Part shown: in pieces, positions 1-9,101 of the stretch
How positions within the stretch are numbered: position 1 is the first letter of the stretch
Layout: every line of letters begins with the position of its first letter
Source of the DNA: Bacteroidia bacterium
Lineage (GTDB): Bacteria > Bacteroidota > Bacteroidia > Palsa-965
Assembly: GCA_023151315.1 (NCBI GenBank)
Contig: JAKLJE010000027.1
Location: forward strand, 1-53,860
DNA length: 53,860 nucleotides
Reading direction: 5' to 3'
The notes under the pieces: generated by a model
The model's input: only the letters and a program-made list of their open reading frames with translations
Databases searched by the model: none
What the model was told of the DNA's origin: nothing
Position numbers and translations under genes: made by a program

Positions 1-114
1 CTCATCGCGCAGGATATTCGTGAAGCGCTTCACCATTTGGGAGAAATTACCGGAGACGTGACGAATGATGAGTTACTGGGGAATATTTTCGGGAAGTTTT
101 GTATCGAGAAGTAA
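1..114 (+). CDS. mnmE: MnmE (TrmE) tRNA modification GTPase, C-terminal fragment
   Basis: Only the last 37 codons are inside the window; the frame is open from base 1 and stops with TAA at 112-114. The peptide reads [18 protein letters not shown] and ends in [13 protein letters not shown]. MnmE proteins end in a helical domain with the tail LLxxIFxxFCIGK, whose cysteine lies near the formyl-tetrahydrofolate site, so the match is distinctive; here the usual Gly before the last Lys is Glu. MnmE acts with MnmG to make the cmnm5 modification at wobble uridine 34 of several tRNAs. The GTPase domain is upstream of the window and could not be inspected. Confidence 0.93.
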   Translation, partial: LIAQDIREALHHLGEITGDVTNDELLGNIFGKFCIEK

Positions 115-250
115 GCCTCTCCCCGATTTTATTCTATCCAATACCCAATTCCCTCCTTTCCATCCCTTTCTGGCACACTTTTCGCCCGTAATCCGCCGTA
201 TTGTTAAGACTATTATCTTTATTACGGCAAATCAATTCTACAATAACCCT

Positions 251-619
251 ATGAATCGTATTTTACTGGCAGTTGCAATTGCAGCCTCATCTTTAACAGC
301 ATGCGTCTCTCCTGCTCCGGTTTCCGGAACATCGAATGTTGTTCAGAATTCAGGCAATGCCCGCAACTGGGTGATGATTATGCATGGCGAATCTTGCGGC
401 GGTGCTGATGATGTTGCTCACAATATGTACGTGGAAAACAATCACGAAACTGCATTTATTACTGTTACTGTTTATATCAGCTGGACAGAAAACAACCAAC
501 CGCGATTCGAGAACAAAACGCTTTCTGTTGGACCGGATTCAAAAGCGCTGATAGGTTGTGACCTGCGTAACGGTGCTTACCTGAAAATGGAAATAGTGAA
601 CGCGCAGTTCAATCAATAG
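251..619 (+). CDS. small putative lipoprotein of unknown function
   Basis: A 122-residue protein starting MNRILLAVAIAASSLTACV, a lipoprotein signal peptide with lipobox LTAC (Cys at residue 18). The frame stays open upstream to 65, but those residues do not look like a leader, so I start at 251. The mature part is short, beta-rich and polar, with two further cysteines (ESCGG and GCDLRNG) that could form a disulfide. I recognise no family. It follows mnmE after a 136-base gap in which I see no clear promoter, and is probably its own unit. Confidence 0.72.
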   Translation: MNRILLAVAIAASSLTACVSPAPVSGTSNVVQNSGNARNWVMIMHGESCGGADDVAHNMYVENNHETAFITVTVYISWTENNQPRFENKTLSVGPDSKALIGCDLRNGAYLKMEIVNAQFNQ

Positions 620-654
620 TTCTTTCAGAATACGAAACTGACAACCGCTCCGCG

Positions 655-662
655 CACCTTTG
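655..662 (+). promoter_or_regulatory. near-consensus Bacteroidota -7 element for the 670 gene
   Basis: The sequence CACCTTTG lies only seven bases before the ATG at 670 and matches the Bacteroidota TANNTTTG element except at its first base. A transcript from here would be almost leaderless. Confidence 0.4.
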
Positions 663-669
663 CCCCTAT

Positions 670-1086
670 ATGCCGGCCAATACTTCTTTGATTGACAAAA
701 TCACCGCGAATCCGCGGACAATATTTCTGATTGATGCGGTTGGCGCCATTGTCTCCGCATTGTCACTTTACGCTTTGATACTGCCGTTCAACAATTACTT
801 TGGTGTACCCGATCAGATCATATGGATTCTCGGAGGTGTCAGTTTATTATTTTTCGGGTTCTCCCTTGGTTGTTTTCTTTCACCCGGAAAAAACAATTCA
901 ACTAAACTCAAAATCATAATATCAGCGAATATACTTTACGGTGTTCTCACTGCAGTTCTGATTTCGTTGAACCGCGCAGAAGTTACCGGGCTGGGCATTG
1001 CCTACTTCATCGCCGAATACACAGTTATCCTCGCACTCGTTATGCTGGAACAGCAATGTCTGAAGAAACTGAACGGCTCTAAATAA
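670..1086 (+). CDS. small integral membrane protein of unknown function
   Basis: A 138-residue protein with about four hydrophobic helices: roughly residues 18-40, 48-70, 80-100 and 108-128. The N-terminus MPANTSLIDKITANP is cytoplasmic-looking and the C-terminus is short and basic. There is no signal peptide and no catalytic motif. Similar small four-helix proteins are scattered through Bacteroidota without an assigned role, so I give no function. A TTTG element just before the ATG suggests its own promoter, and a strong bidirectional terminator follows directly after the stop codon. Confidence 0.75.
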   Translation: MPANTSLIDKITANPRTIFLIDAVGAIVSALSLYALILPFNNYFGVPDQIIWILGGVSLLFFGFSLGCFLSPGKNNSTKLKIIISANILYGVLTAVLISLNRAEVTGLGIAYFIAEYTVILALVMLEQQCLKKLNGSK

Positions 1087-1087
1087 A

Positions 1088-1116
1088 AAAAGGGTCTTCG
1101 CGATGAAGACCCTTTT
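1088..1116. terminator. bidirectional intrinsic terminator
   Basis: Perfect 12-bp inverted repeat AAAAGGGTCTTC / GAAGACCCTTTT around a five-base loop, with A and T tracts that give a U-run on either strand. It starts two bases after the stop of the 670 gene and lies 19 bases beyond the stop of the convergent 1136-7093 gene, so it serves both. Confidence 0.93.
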
Positions 1117-1135
1117 CTATTTATACAATTGATGA

Positions 1136-4100
1136 TTATCTGCGAATCACAATTCGCTGCGTGTAATTCATCTGTGTTCCGTTTACATGCAACAGATAAA
1201 CTCCTGAAGCTTCATCAATCTGAATCTGCTTCACAGCTCCCGCTGTAACATTGTTTTCAGATGACATGTAGACCATACGGCCCGCTGCATCAGTAATCAT
1301 TACCACAACATCACCGGCATCAGAACCGAAGTTCAGATTGATAACGCCATCCGTTGGATTCGGATATACATTTACTTCAGTAACTGCGTTTGCTGCAGAA
1401 ATTCCTGTGCACACATCCACGAAGATGGAATCAACTGCAGTTGCAAAACAGTTCGTCAACGAATCAGTATAAGTATAAGTAATCACGTTCCAACCGATTG
1501 TCGCTTGCATAGGATCGAAAGTGTTTGCACTAACACCAGGACCGGAGAACGTTCCACCGGCAGGAGATGCAACACCCAATGCAAACGGAGCTGTTGTCGA
1601 CTGACAGATTGTATCTGCAGCTTCAGTATAAGTTACAACCGGTGCAGCAGGATCATTCACTGTCAATACCGCCGTAGAATCCAAACAACCATTAGCATCA
1701 GTAACAATCACGAAGTAAGTTCCTGCTGTAAGTCCGGCAACATCTTCAGTTGTTGCACTGTTACTCCACACGTAAGTATATCCCGCAGTACCGCCGGAAA
1801 CAGAAATCATAATTCCTCCGTCATTGCCTCCGCATGTTGTAACATCCATTACCATATCAACCGTTGTAACCAGATCGGTTGGCTGGTTAACTACTGCGGT
1901 GTCTTCAACAGAACATCCTGCAGAATCCGTAACAGTTACATAGTAAGTTCCTGCAATCAATCCGGTTTCTGTTGAACCAGTTCCACCGGAAGTCCAATTG
2001 TACGTGAATGTACTGCCCAATCCACCTGTTGGTGCCACAGATGCAGATCCTGTTCCGTTGAAGCATGATGCATCATTCACAGTAAGGTTTGTTACAATGA
2101 TTGAAGGCTGCGCGATTGAAACAGCAAGCGTGTCCGAACAACCGTTTGCATCAGATACAATTACTGTGTGCGTTCCTGCAGGCAATGCGCTCTCAGTTGC
2201 AGCTGTTCCGCCTGTGCTCCACGAGTAAGTAATAGCAGGCATTCCTCCTATTACAAATACAGTAGCACTTCCTGTTGAATCGCCGAAGCAGGTAATATCT
2301 GCAAATGAAAGCGAATCAATTGTAATCTGCGTACCGATTCCCTGAACTGCGAAATCGTATGTCGCTTCATCACAATCGTTGTTTGCAATGTTGATTACCG
2401 CATTGCGAACACCAGCAGCTGAAGGATCAAAAACAACAGTGATCATTGTAGAATCTCCTGCAGTAACTGTTGCAGCCGGAGTAACTGTAATACTGAAGTC
2501 AGAAGCATTTGCTCCGGTTACCGTAGCACCACTTATTGAAAGGGTATTTCCTCCCGGATTCACAACATAGAAACTGCGAGTTACAGTGCCGTTGCAAACT
2601 GATGTGGAATCAAAAAGTGTAAAGTCTGCTGTAGTTGGAGATACATCTCCATCAGCAATTACAATTCCGTTTCCTTTTACCGCAGCTTCACGCGGTGTTC
2701 CGAATTCGTCAGCGCCGATATCCGGTGTACAAGCGTTACGTGTATCGCAATCAATGTCAGTTGTAATACTTGGCAAAACAGCTCCTGCATCTTCCAGAAG
2801 CGGGTTTGAACCCACAACGAGATGAATATCATTCAATGCACTTACAAACGAAGGCAATACGCTTACAGAAGCAGCATCGCGTCCTGTTTCAAACTGCCAA
2901 TCGTTCAAAGTAATGCGTGTAACACCTGTAGCCAGACCACCGGTACGACCCACAGCAGAACCGGAACCGGAGACAAAGATGTCGTTGTTGTCGGATGTCA
3001 GGTTCACATAATTCCCCGCAGTACTCGAATAAGCAAGTCCGATACCCGTGTTTCCGTTGAATCCATTATTACCTGCACAAACAAGAATGTTATTTCGAAT
3101 ATCAACTGTTGGTGTTGTACCGTTAATACCTATTGCCATATTAGGTTGCGAAGCACCGGTGAGCGCTGTACCGTTAACAACAACTGTATTATGATAGATA
3201 TTCATCAAACCAGCTCCCCCACCGTAATAAATACCAACAGCAAAATCCCCTGCTGTGCCGTTAGCAAAAACCTGGTTGATCATGTTATTGCGCACAGTGG
3301 TTGTTCCGGTTGCAGTTGCAGCAACGAAGATACCTCCTGCTGAGAAGGTGTTGGTCTGACGAATGCTGTCGATCACGTTACCTTCAACCAAACCATTTGT
3401 GGTTTCTGCAGAGGTTGTCACACTATTCGACAAAGCATTTGAACCTAAAGTAATTCCGGCCACATCTACACTTGCTGTGCTCACAATATTTGCAATTCGA
3501 TTGTAACTTACTACCGGGGCATCTTCGAACAACAACATCACACCGATTCTTCCGATACCGTTAGTTCCGGTTGAATCAAGCGAATTCAAGGAATAAGTAT
3601 TGTTCAGGCTTTTGGTTACTGCAGAACTTCCTGCAGAGAAAATTCCGACCTGCGCCTTGATAATTTTGTTGTTAACGATCTGGTTATTGTTATTACCATT
3701 AGCACCCGTACCGCTTCCGATTGTTGGACCACTCAGGTTAACCGCAACACCGGTAGTTAAACTTCCATTACCGCTGATCAAGGTATTCATGATTCGGTTG
3801 TTGGTAGCTCCATCCCCTGCAGCGGTTGTAGTCAATGCAACAACAGCGCTTGCTGTAGACGTATTCGTGTTCTCAATAGTCATGTTACGTGTAGCAGTAA
3901 CTCTCGGGCAAGTACTGTTCACAGTGCTGCCATTGCTTCCGTCTATAGTAACGTAGTCTGCGCCGTTAAGTGTAATAATAGCAGTGGTTGTTGATCCGCT
4001 GAATACAGGAGTCGCTCCTGTTGCAGGTTTGATTGTAAGTGTATTGACTGAACTGGAGAGCGGATTTGCGTTAATAACAATCGGGTATGTCTCTGCAGGA

Positions 4101-7093
4101 TATGTATTGTCGATCAGACTAAATACCACAGGACCTGATAAACAACTATTGTTATAAGCTGTAACCGCCGAAGTTAATGTTGGGAATACACCTGTTGTAC
4201 CAACTGTATAAGTTCCGCTCAATGTTCCTGAAATAGTATATGAATTCGGAGTTGTTGGCGGAGTTGTGATTGTATTTACATCTGAAGCAACAAGACCGGC
4301 TGAAGGATTAGAACGGATATTCGGCGTTGGCGTTGAGATATCCTGAGCAATGACATAGTAAGAAACAACATCGCCGAGCACGAGTCCACCCATAGCGGCT
4401 GATGAAATCACAAAATCCCAAGTGCCGTTGGTTGCAGTACCTGTCATTAAAGTTCCCGGAGCAGAAACCCAAGCATTCGCATTCTTGCGGAAGTAAATGC
4501 GCGGACGTAATAAACCTGTCGTAGGCACTCCTGAGAGATCTGCAATTGTTGCAGTGAGCGTTCGATCGTTGGTTGCACAGGTAAATGCGAATGCATTGTA
4601 GGTAATTGTCGGTGCTAATCCATCAAGGAATACTCCGTCAAATTCATCTGCTCCCAGATCATATGACAATGCTCCGCCGTTGACCGAACCTGTTGGACCC
4701 GGACGATTCTGAGCGTCGATATCAGTTGAGTAAAGAGCAATATTTGTTCCTCCTGATTCCAGTACAGTAGGCGTAGTGCCCATGTTCAAATGCAAATCCG
4801 AAGCGCTGTTTACGAATACAACGCTGATCCCTGAGTAACTAAAAGCATCCGAAGCAGACGCCGATTGCCAGTTTGCAAAATCCATGTTTGCATTCCAATA
4901 ACCCACTGTAGATGCATTTGCATTAAGGACGTTATAATTGGATGACCAGCCTGTTGGTTGCGCGGAGGCAACACCGAAGTTATTACTGATTGCGAAATGA
5001 AATCCGGTACCTCCCGTACGGGTATTCGTGAGAATATTATTTCGGATATCATAACTTATAGTTCTTGCTGTTGCGGATAAATCACCACGGTTAATACAGA
5101 ATGTGCTAAGTGCCCCTGAAGCAACCGCTCCTTCTATGTTGATGGAGTTATTGTAGATGTTAACAACACTTGGATTGGGTGTTGAGCCATGATTCCCAAG
5201 TATACCGACAAACGCAGTATTGGTAGTTTGTCCGCTACCCAAAGAAATCATGTTATTGTAGATTGTAGTTGCCGCATTTCCTGAACGAATATTAATACCT
5301 GCAACAGTGGGAGGTGCAGTTGACGTAGTACCCGTTCCGCTATTGCGAAGATTGTAGATTCTGTTATTGAAAACTGTGGTGCTCTGGGTAGTTGTTACCG
5401 AAGAGGCTGCAACTGAAATCCCGACTACATAAATATTGGTTGTGGCTGTTGAGGTATTGGAAATGTCGTTTATGGTATTGTTGTCAATGTTAACACCTAC
5501 AGCAGACAGCATATGAATACCACATGCACTGACAAGCCCGCTGGTAATACCGGTCAATCCGGAATTGGTTGTTAAAGCAGTAATTGTATTACCACTGATT
5601 GTCATCGTAGAAGAACCTGAGGTTGTTGTTGCAGTCCAGAATCCACGAACGTAACCTGAAGTACCACTTCCATAAGATGACAAGTTTCGAATAGTGTTAT
5701 TGGTAATAGTGGAAACAGTAGGCGTGGAAGACATGTAGATACCGGAAACAATCGAAGATCCGGTTGTAAGTCCGGAAGTTCCGCCACGGATGTTGTCCGC
5801 TGTCGCGTTGCCGATCGTGTTCCCTGTAATGGTCATCGACGCAGCTACTCCGCCGCAATTAATACCGATTACTCCACCCGCAACGGCCGCGGTAGAGCCG
5901 CTGGAAGTTAATGCCCCGATTAAATTGTTTTGAATTACGATTGTACCGGTTGCAATTGAACTGATTCCCATTAAGGTTCCTTGAGAAGTAGTTGGTGTTG
6001 CTATCAAACTACCGGTACCGGTAGTTGAACCGATTGTGTTTGGAGTAATTGTGCCAACGTTAACACTTGAAGAGCCCAGAATATAGATTCCGCAAAGTAC
6101 ACCATAGGTTGTTGTAGCTCCGCTTGATGTAGATAATGAAATCGATGCAACGGTATTGCCTTGTACAGACGAAGGCACCGCATTACCTACCGAGAGCTCA
6201 ATCCCGACAAAACGGGTTGCAACAGTACTGCTCATTGTGTAAACACCGGTCTGAGATGAACTTGCATAGCCTACAACATTACCCGTCACTGAATGGTTAT
6301 TGCCTGATGCCAGCCAAATACCGCGATGCGTATTCGCGGTTGTATAAGTGCGACTGGCTGTTTGATAGATTCTGTTGTTGCTGATGATCCAGTCCGAACT
6401 ATTGCTCTGGGCATATATTGCGGCCGTTACAACCAATGGATTAAAAGTATTGGCAATATTATTGTTCGTAATTACAATTGCACTGTTGTCCATTCCTGCA
6501 GTTCCGCTGGAAGCAATCGCAACAGTCGGATTACCGCTTATATTCCCATCCAACAGACAAGAGTTGATGGTAACCGTATCATTGCCGGTCAGTGTTCCGG
6601 TCGATAACAACACCGTTGCCGGTCCTGCACCTAACAGAGTGGCGTTTTGCACAGCAATAACATGAGCATCGTTAATAAATCGGATTGTATTTCCGGTAAC
6701 GTCTGTATTGCTTAATGTTAAAGAGTTCCCGCCGGAGTTTAAACCGTCAACAAGAATCTTGTCAGCACCGTTAAAATCAATTAACGGTCCTGCAATGTTT
6801 CCGGTAATTATTCTACCTGCTCCGCCAACAGGGACAACATTAAGCTGGGTCCAGGCCCCGGCATTCAATGTTGCGGTCGTGGTTTCAGTTGTGTTTGCCA
6901 CAACAGAAACAGTAATGATTGCTCCGGTCTGCGCGCCGCTATTGATTGCGGTAAATGCAGAGCCCAGATCAGGATAGGTGCCGTTCCCGACAATAGCTCC
7001 GGTTACGTTGACATTTTGCGCGGCAATTGTACCTCCGAGTAAAACGAGAACGAATGAAGCTGCTGCTGCCAGCCTTCTTGTATATAATTTCAT
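1136..7093 (-). CDS. giant T9SS-secreted protein with beta-helix, SprB and sorting domains
   Basis: A 1985-residue surface or secreted protein. I start at the ATG at 7093 because MKLYTRRLAAAASFVLVLLG then gives a signal peptide cleaved near AAQ; an upstream ATG at 7147 would add 18 unlikely residues. In order: about 30-800 Asn/Thr/Gly-rich parallel beta-helix repeats (recurrent ITNNTI and VRNNMI strings); about 810-930 an Ig-like unit; about 950-1450 a second beta-helix; about 1500-1590 a choice-of-anchor D (ASPM-SPD-2-Hydin-like) domain; about 1595-1800 three SprB repeats (CFGDSTGSA, YSWSTGG, DANGC type); an Ig-like domain; and from about 1905 a type A T9SS sorting domain with YPNPTDG. Probably an adhesin or matrix protein exported by the type IX system. 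Its ligand cannot be inferred. Confidence 0.9.
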   Translation of the reverse strand: MKLYTRRLAAAASFVLVLLGGTIAAQNVNVTGAIVGNGTYPDLGSAFTAINSGAQTGAIITVSVVANTTETTTATLNAGAWTQLNVVPVGGAGRIITGNIAGPLIDFNGADKILVDGLNSGGNSLTLSNTDVTGNTIRFINDAHVIAVQNATLLGAGPATVLLSTGTLTGNDTVTINSCLLDGNISGNPTVAIASSGTAGMDNSAIVITNNNIANTFNPLVVTAAIYAQSNSSDWIISNNRIYQTASRTYTTANTHRGIWLASGNNHSVTGNVVGYASSSQTGVYTMSSTVATRFVGIELSVGNAVPSSVQGNTVASISLSTSSGATTTYGVLCGIYILGSSSVNVGTITPNTIGSTTGTGSLIATPTTSQGTLMGISSIATGTIVIQNNLIGALTSSGSTAAVAGGVIGINCGGVAASMTITGNTIGNATADNIRGGTSGLTTGSSIVSGIYMSSTPTVSTITNNTIRNLSSYGSGTSGYVRGFWTATTTSGSSTMTISGNTITALTTNSGLTGITSGLVSACGIHMLSAVGVNIDNNTINDISNTSTATTNIYVVGISVAASSVTTTQSTTVFNNRIYNLRNSGTGTTSTAPPTVAGINIRSGNAATTIYNNMISLGSGQTTNTAFVGILGNHGSTPNPSVVNIYNNSINIEGAVASGALSTFCINRGDLSATARTISYDIRNNILTNTRTGGTGFHFAISNNFGVASAQPTGWSSNYNVLNANASTVGYWNANMDFANWQSASASDAFSYSGISVVFVNSASDLHLNMGTTPTVLESGGTNIALYSTDIDAQNRPGPTGSVNGGALSYDLGADEFDGVFLDGLAPTITYNAFAFTCATNDRTLTATIADLSGVPTTGLLRPRIYFRKNANAWVSAPGTLMTGTATNGTWDFVISSAAMGGLVLGDVVSYYVIAQDISTPTPNIRSNPSAGLVASDVNTITTPPTTPNSYTISGTLSGTYTVGTTGVFPTLTSAVTAYNNSCLSGPVVFSLIDNTYPAETYPIVINANPLSSSVNTLTIKPATGATPVFSGSTTTAIITLNGADYVTIDGSNGSTVNSTCPRVTATRNMTIENTNTSTASAVVALTTTAAGDGATNNRIMNTLISGNGSLTTGVAVNLSGPTIGSGTGANGNNNNQIVNNKIIKAQVGIFSAGSSAVTKSLNNTYSLNSLDSTGTNGIGRIGVMLLFEDAPVVSYNRIANIVSTASVDVAGITLGSNALSNSVTTSAETTNGLVEGNVIDSIRQTNTFSAGGIFVAATATGTTTVRNNMINQVFANGTAGDFAVGIYYGGGAGLMNIYHNTVVVNGTALTGASQPNMAIGINGTTPTVDIRNNILVCAGNNGFNGNTGIGLAYSSTAGNYVNLTSDNNDIFVSGSGSAVGRTGGLATGVTRITLNDWQFETGRDAASVSVLPSFVSALNDIHLVVGSNPLLEDAGAVLPSITTDIDCDTRNACTPDIGADEFGTPREAAVKGNGIVIADGDVSPTTADFTLFDSTSVCNGTVTRSFYVVNPGGNTLSISGATVTGANASDFSITVTPAATVTAGDSTMITVVFDPSAAGVRNAVINIANNDCDEATYDFAVQGIGTQITIDSLSFADITCFGDSTGSATVFVIGGMPAITYSWSTGGTAATESALPAGTHTVIVSDANGCSDTLAVSIAQPSIIVTNLTVNDASCFNGTGSASVAPTGGLGSTFTYNWTSGGTGSTETGLIAGTYYVTVTDSAGCSVEDTAVVNQPTDLVTTVDMVMDVTTCGGNDGGIMISVSGGTAGYTYVWSNSATTEDVAGLTAGTYFVIVTDANGCLDSTAVLTVNDPAAPVVTYTEAADTICQSTTAPFALGVASPAGGTFSGPGVSANTFDPMQATIGWNVITYTYTDSLTNCFATAVDSIFVDVCTGISAANAVTEVNVYPNPTDGVINLNFGSDAGDVVVMITDAAGRMVYMSSENNVTAGAVKQIQIDEASGVYLLHVNGTQMNYTQRIVIRR

Positions 7094-7412
7094 AGCGATG
7101 ATTTTAGGGTATGCTAATTTATGGCAAGTAAGCTCGGGATTCACCACCTATACATGTTCTGTTGATCAAGCTTTAATCACCTGACACAATCGCCTGTTAT
7201 TCAGCTTGTTTCGAAATTACTGTTGAGAAATTGTGAATGAAATCAGGTTATTGCGAAATCTTTACACACAAATGTCAAAGCATTGAAGATAACATGCCCT
7301 GTTAAATACAACACAATCGACATTATCAGAAATTCAAAATTCAGTGAAGTGATAAAGAACATCGTAAAATGTTGAACAAAGCAGATCGATCAAATGCTTA
7401 ATTTCGTTCTGC
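7094..7412. other. 319-bp divergent intergenic region
   Basis: Separates the minus-strand T9SS protein from the plus-strand 7413 gene. It is AT-rich. On the plus strand it ends in TAATTTCG, a Bacteroidota-like promoter element, six bases before the next ATG. I found no exact TANNTTTG on the minus strand, no convincing small gene and no strong hairpin. Confidence 0.6.
7399..7406 (+). promoter_or_regulatory. TANNTTCG promoter-like element for the 7413 gene
   Basis: TAATTTCG lies six bases before the ATG at 7413. It differs from the Bacteroidota TANNTTTG consensus by T to C at one position. The same variant recurs at 7943, 44385 and 48193. Confidence 0.45.
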
Positions 7413-7859
7413 ATGAAGCTGCTTACAACCGAGGAAAAACAACTCAATGAGAACGGATCGCTTTCCGATCTCCAGTATTCACATCTGAAGCGATACGGAT
7501 ACAGCCAACTTCTCGTTGCAGGAATTTTCGTTGTCTTGGTTTTGGTTTCGGTACTTATGACCAACATGAAATGGAATTGGCTTACAGCGATATGGATTGG
7601 CGGAGGCGCATTGTTCGCGTCTATTTATGTATACACTGCAATGGGATATTTGAAAATCAAGAAAAACGGGAACATCATAAATAATGTTTCCGGTAATGCA
7701 GAAATAAAAGAGTCCGGAAAGAGGCATCGATTGCTGCGTATAGGAGATCAAAGTTTCTTCTTGTTGAAGAATCAATCGGCAGGTATTCAAAACGAAAAAT
7801 CGTACACTGTTTATTATCTCGACAATCCGCGAACTGTCACTGGTTGGATAGAATCGTGA
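7413..7859 (+). CDS. 148-residue two-helix membrane protein, paralogue of 8652 gene
   Basis: A polar N-terminus of about 30 residues is followed by two hydrophobic helices (about 33-50 and 55-75) and a charged C-terminal domain of about 70 residues. The product has exactly the same length as that of the 8652 gene. Shared marks are NxGxL near residue 14, a GKR-x-x-L stretch, a GIQN/GLQN turn, and a C-terminal Y-x-[VF]-[YF]-[YF]-[LV]-D-x-P-x-x-[VI]-x-GW. I recognise no named family. A lipoprotein gene lies between the two paralogues on the same strand, which suggests a duplicated membrane protein working with it; that is inference. Confidence 0.75.
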   Translation: MKLLTTEEKQLNENGSLSDLQYSHLKRYGYSQLLVAGIFVVLVLVSVLMTNMKWNWLTAIWIGGGALFASIYVYTAMGYLKIKKNGNIINNVSGNAEIKESGKRHRLLRIGDQSFFLLKNQSAGIQNEKSYTVYYLDNPRTVTGWIES

Positions 7860-7942
7860 CGCAGTTGTGCAATCGCTTATTGCACTTGTAAGTGCAGATT
7901 CGGCAACTATGTGTTCCCGTGATATTGGTTGAAGGAGCAGAA

Positions 7943-7950
7943 TAATTTCG
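7943..7950 (+). promoter_or_regulatory. TANNTTCG promoter-like element for the 7970 gene
   Basis: TAATTTCG lies 19 bases before the ATG at 7970 and is identical to the element before the 7413 gene. I see no clear TTG at the expected distance upstream. Confidence 0.4.
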
Positions 7951-7969
7951 CTGCATCAATTCAACGCAC

Positions 7970-8581
7970 ATGAAAAATATTATTCTTCTCTGTTCAGCAA
8001 CAACTGCAATTTTCGCTGCATCATGCGGTGACTCCGCAAACACCGCCGAGACTCCCAAGGACTCAACAACCAATGAAGTAAAATCTGATGCTCCTGCCGG
8101 AATACACAAAATTCAGGCAGTTACACTTTCCTCAGGATCTCCAACGGAAATCACAGCAGCAAATCTTTTCATTACTGTCCCGGCAGGATGGAATATTCCG
8201 GAACCTTCGGTCTGGGGAGATGACAAAGGCATCGTTTCGATAGTTATTAATCGCGGAGAAAATTCATTCGCAGAAATTTCCATTGAGAAAACCGGTAAAG
8301 AGAATTTATACGCAACATTTGAAGCTTTCAAAGCGGATTACGCCGGAGCAGATCGTGCAGTATTGAAGGAAGAATCTTCAGACCTGAATGGAATTACCTC
8401 ACGCAAGTTCATTGCTTATCAGGATCTCGATGAATCAAAGAATCCAACCACTACCGGACTCGCACTGGAAGGTTATTATTCTGATCGCAAGATTACAGTT
8501 ACTTCCACCGGAGAAGATACCTACTCACCCGCAACAATCGATACGCTTGTTGCCATTGTAAATACAATCCGCGTTAAGTAG
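7970..8581 (+). CDS. putative lipoprotein, unknown function
   Basis: A 203-residue protein. The N-terminus MKNIILLCSATTAIFAASCGD has a lipoprotein signal with Cys at residue 19. A low-complexity Thr/Asp/Lys linker runs to about residue 45 and leads into a compact domain of about 155 residues that starts with FITVPAGWNIPEPS. A phrase of the type 'tvPagW' followed by a strand, a helix and a C-terminal IDTLVAIVNTI helix resembles small Bacteroidota lipoproteins with a PsbP/Mog1-like fold; this resemblance is only suggestive. It is flanked on both sides by the 148-residue paralogues and is followed by its own terminator. Confidence 0.75.
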   Translation: MKNIILLCSATTAIFAASCGDSANTAETPKDSTTNEVKSDAPAGIHKIQAVTLSSGSPTEITAANLFITVPAGWNIPEPSVWGDDKGIVSIVINRGENSFAEISIEKTGKENLYATFEAFKADYAGADRAVLKEESSDLNGITSRKFIAYQDLDESKNPTTTGLALEGYYSDRKITVTSTGEDTYSPATIDTLVAIVNTIRVK

Positions 8582-8602
8582 TACAGTTTCAAGCTAGAAT
8601 TG

Positions 8603-8636
8603 AAAACAGAAGATGTCTCTTGATGTCTTCTGTTTT
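8603..8636 (+). terminator. intrinsic terminator after the 7970 lipoprotein gene
   Basis: An 11-bp perfect inverted repeat AAAACAGAAGA / TCTTCTGTTTT around a 12-base loop ends in a T-run of six. It covers an ATG at 8613 that would otherwise look like the start of the next gene, and this is why I place that start downstream. Confidence 0.85.
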
Positions 8637-8651
8637 TTGCATTTTTGTATT

Positions 8652-9098
8652 GTGGAACTTAGCGACATCGATTACGAGACTAACCGGAAAGGTTTTCTGA
8701 CTGAAACTCAGAAAAAGAAATTCCGCACACAACATATTGTTTACTTAATTATTGCTCTCGTATTTCTGATTTGTTCCTCTGCGGGTTACTTTTCATATCG
8801 CAGCACAGGTGAAGCAGGCCCTTCTATATTTCTTAGTGGATTCTGTATAGCGACAACCTTGCTTTTTGTATGGATGAGCAACAACAGCAGAAAATTTTCA
8901 TTGCGTACAGATGCATGTGTTGAAAGTCACGGAGGACAACTTGAAATGAAGTTCAGAGGTAAACGTGTTCATCTCATTCTGGGAGGAAAGACCTTCACCG
9001 TTGACTTACGAGGAATCAAAGGTCTGCAAAACGGTGCGCGATATGAATTCTTCTTTGTAGATCAACCCGCAAAAATTGTGGGCTGGAAGAAGATGTAA
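8652..9098 (+). CDS. 148-residue two-helix membrane protein, paralogue of 7413 gene
   Basis: I choose the GTG at 8652 (MELSDIDYETNRKGFL) rather than the ATG at 8613. The ATG lies inside the preceding terminator hairpin, and the GTG gives exactly the 148-residue length of the paralogue at 7413. TTTTTGTATT just upstream of the GTG may hold the promoter. There are two helices (about 31-50 and 58-76), then a C-terminal domain with GKRVHLILGG, GLQNGARYEF and a terminal FVDQPAKIVGW. No family was recognised. The stop is three bases from the stop of the convergent 9102 gene. Confidence 0.72.
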   Translation: MELSDIDYETNRKGFLTETQKKKFRTQHIVYLIIALVFLICSSAGYFSYRSTGEAGPSIFLSGFCIATTLLFVWMSNNSRKFSLRTDACVESHGGQLEMKFRGKRVHLILGGKTFTVDLRGIKGLQNGARYEFFFVDQPAKIVGWKKM

Positions 9099-9101
9099 TT
9101 G

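Noticed and set aside
1505-6977. Many open frames on the plus strand opposite the giant T9SS gene
   Set aside because: They are by-products of the repetitive Thr/Asn/Gly codons on the minus strand, and none has a signal, motif or promoter of its own.
7881-7896. Hairpin TGCACT-TGTA-AGTGCA after the 7413 gene
   Set aside because: The stem is only six bp and no T-run follows, so I do not call it a terminator.
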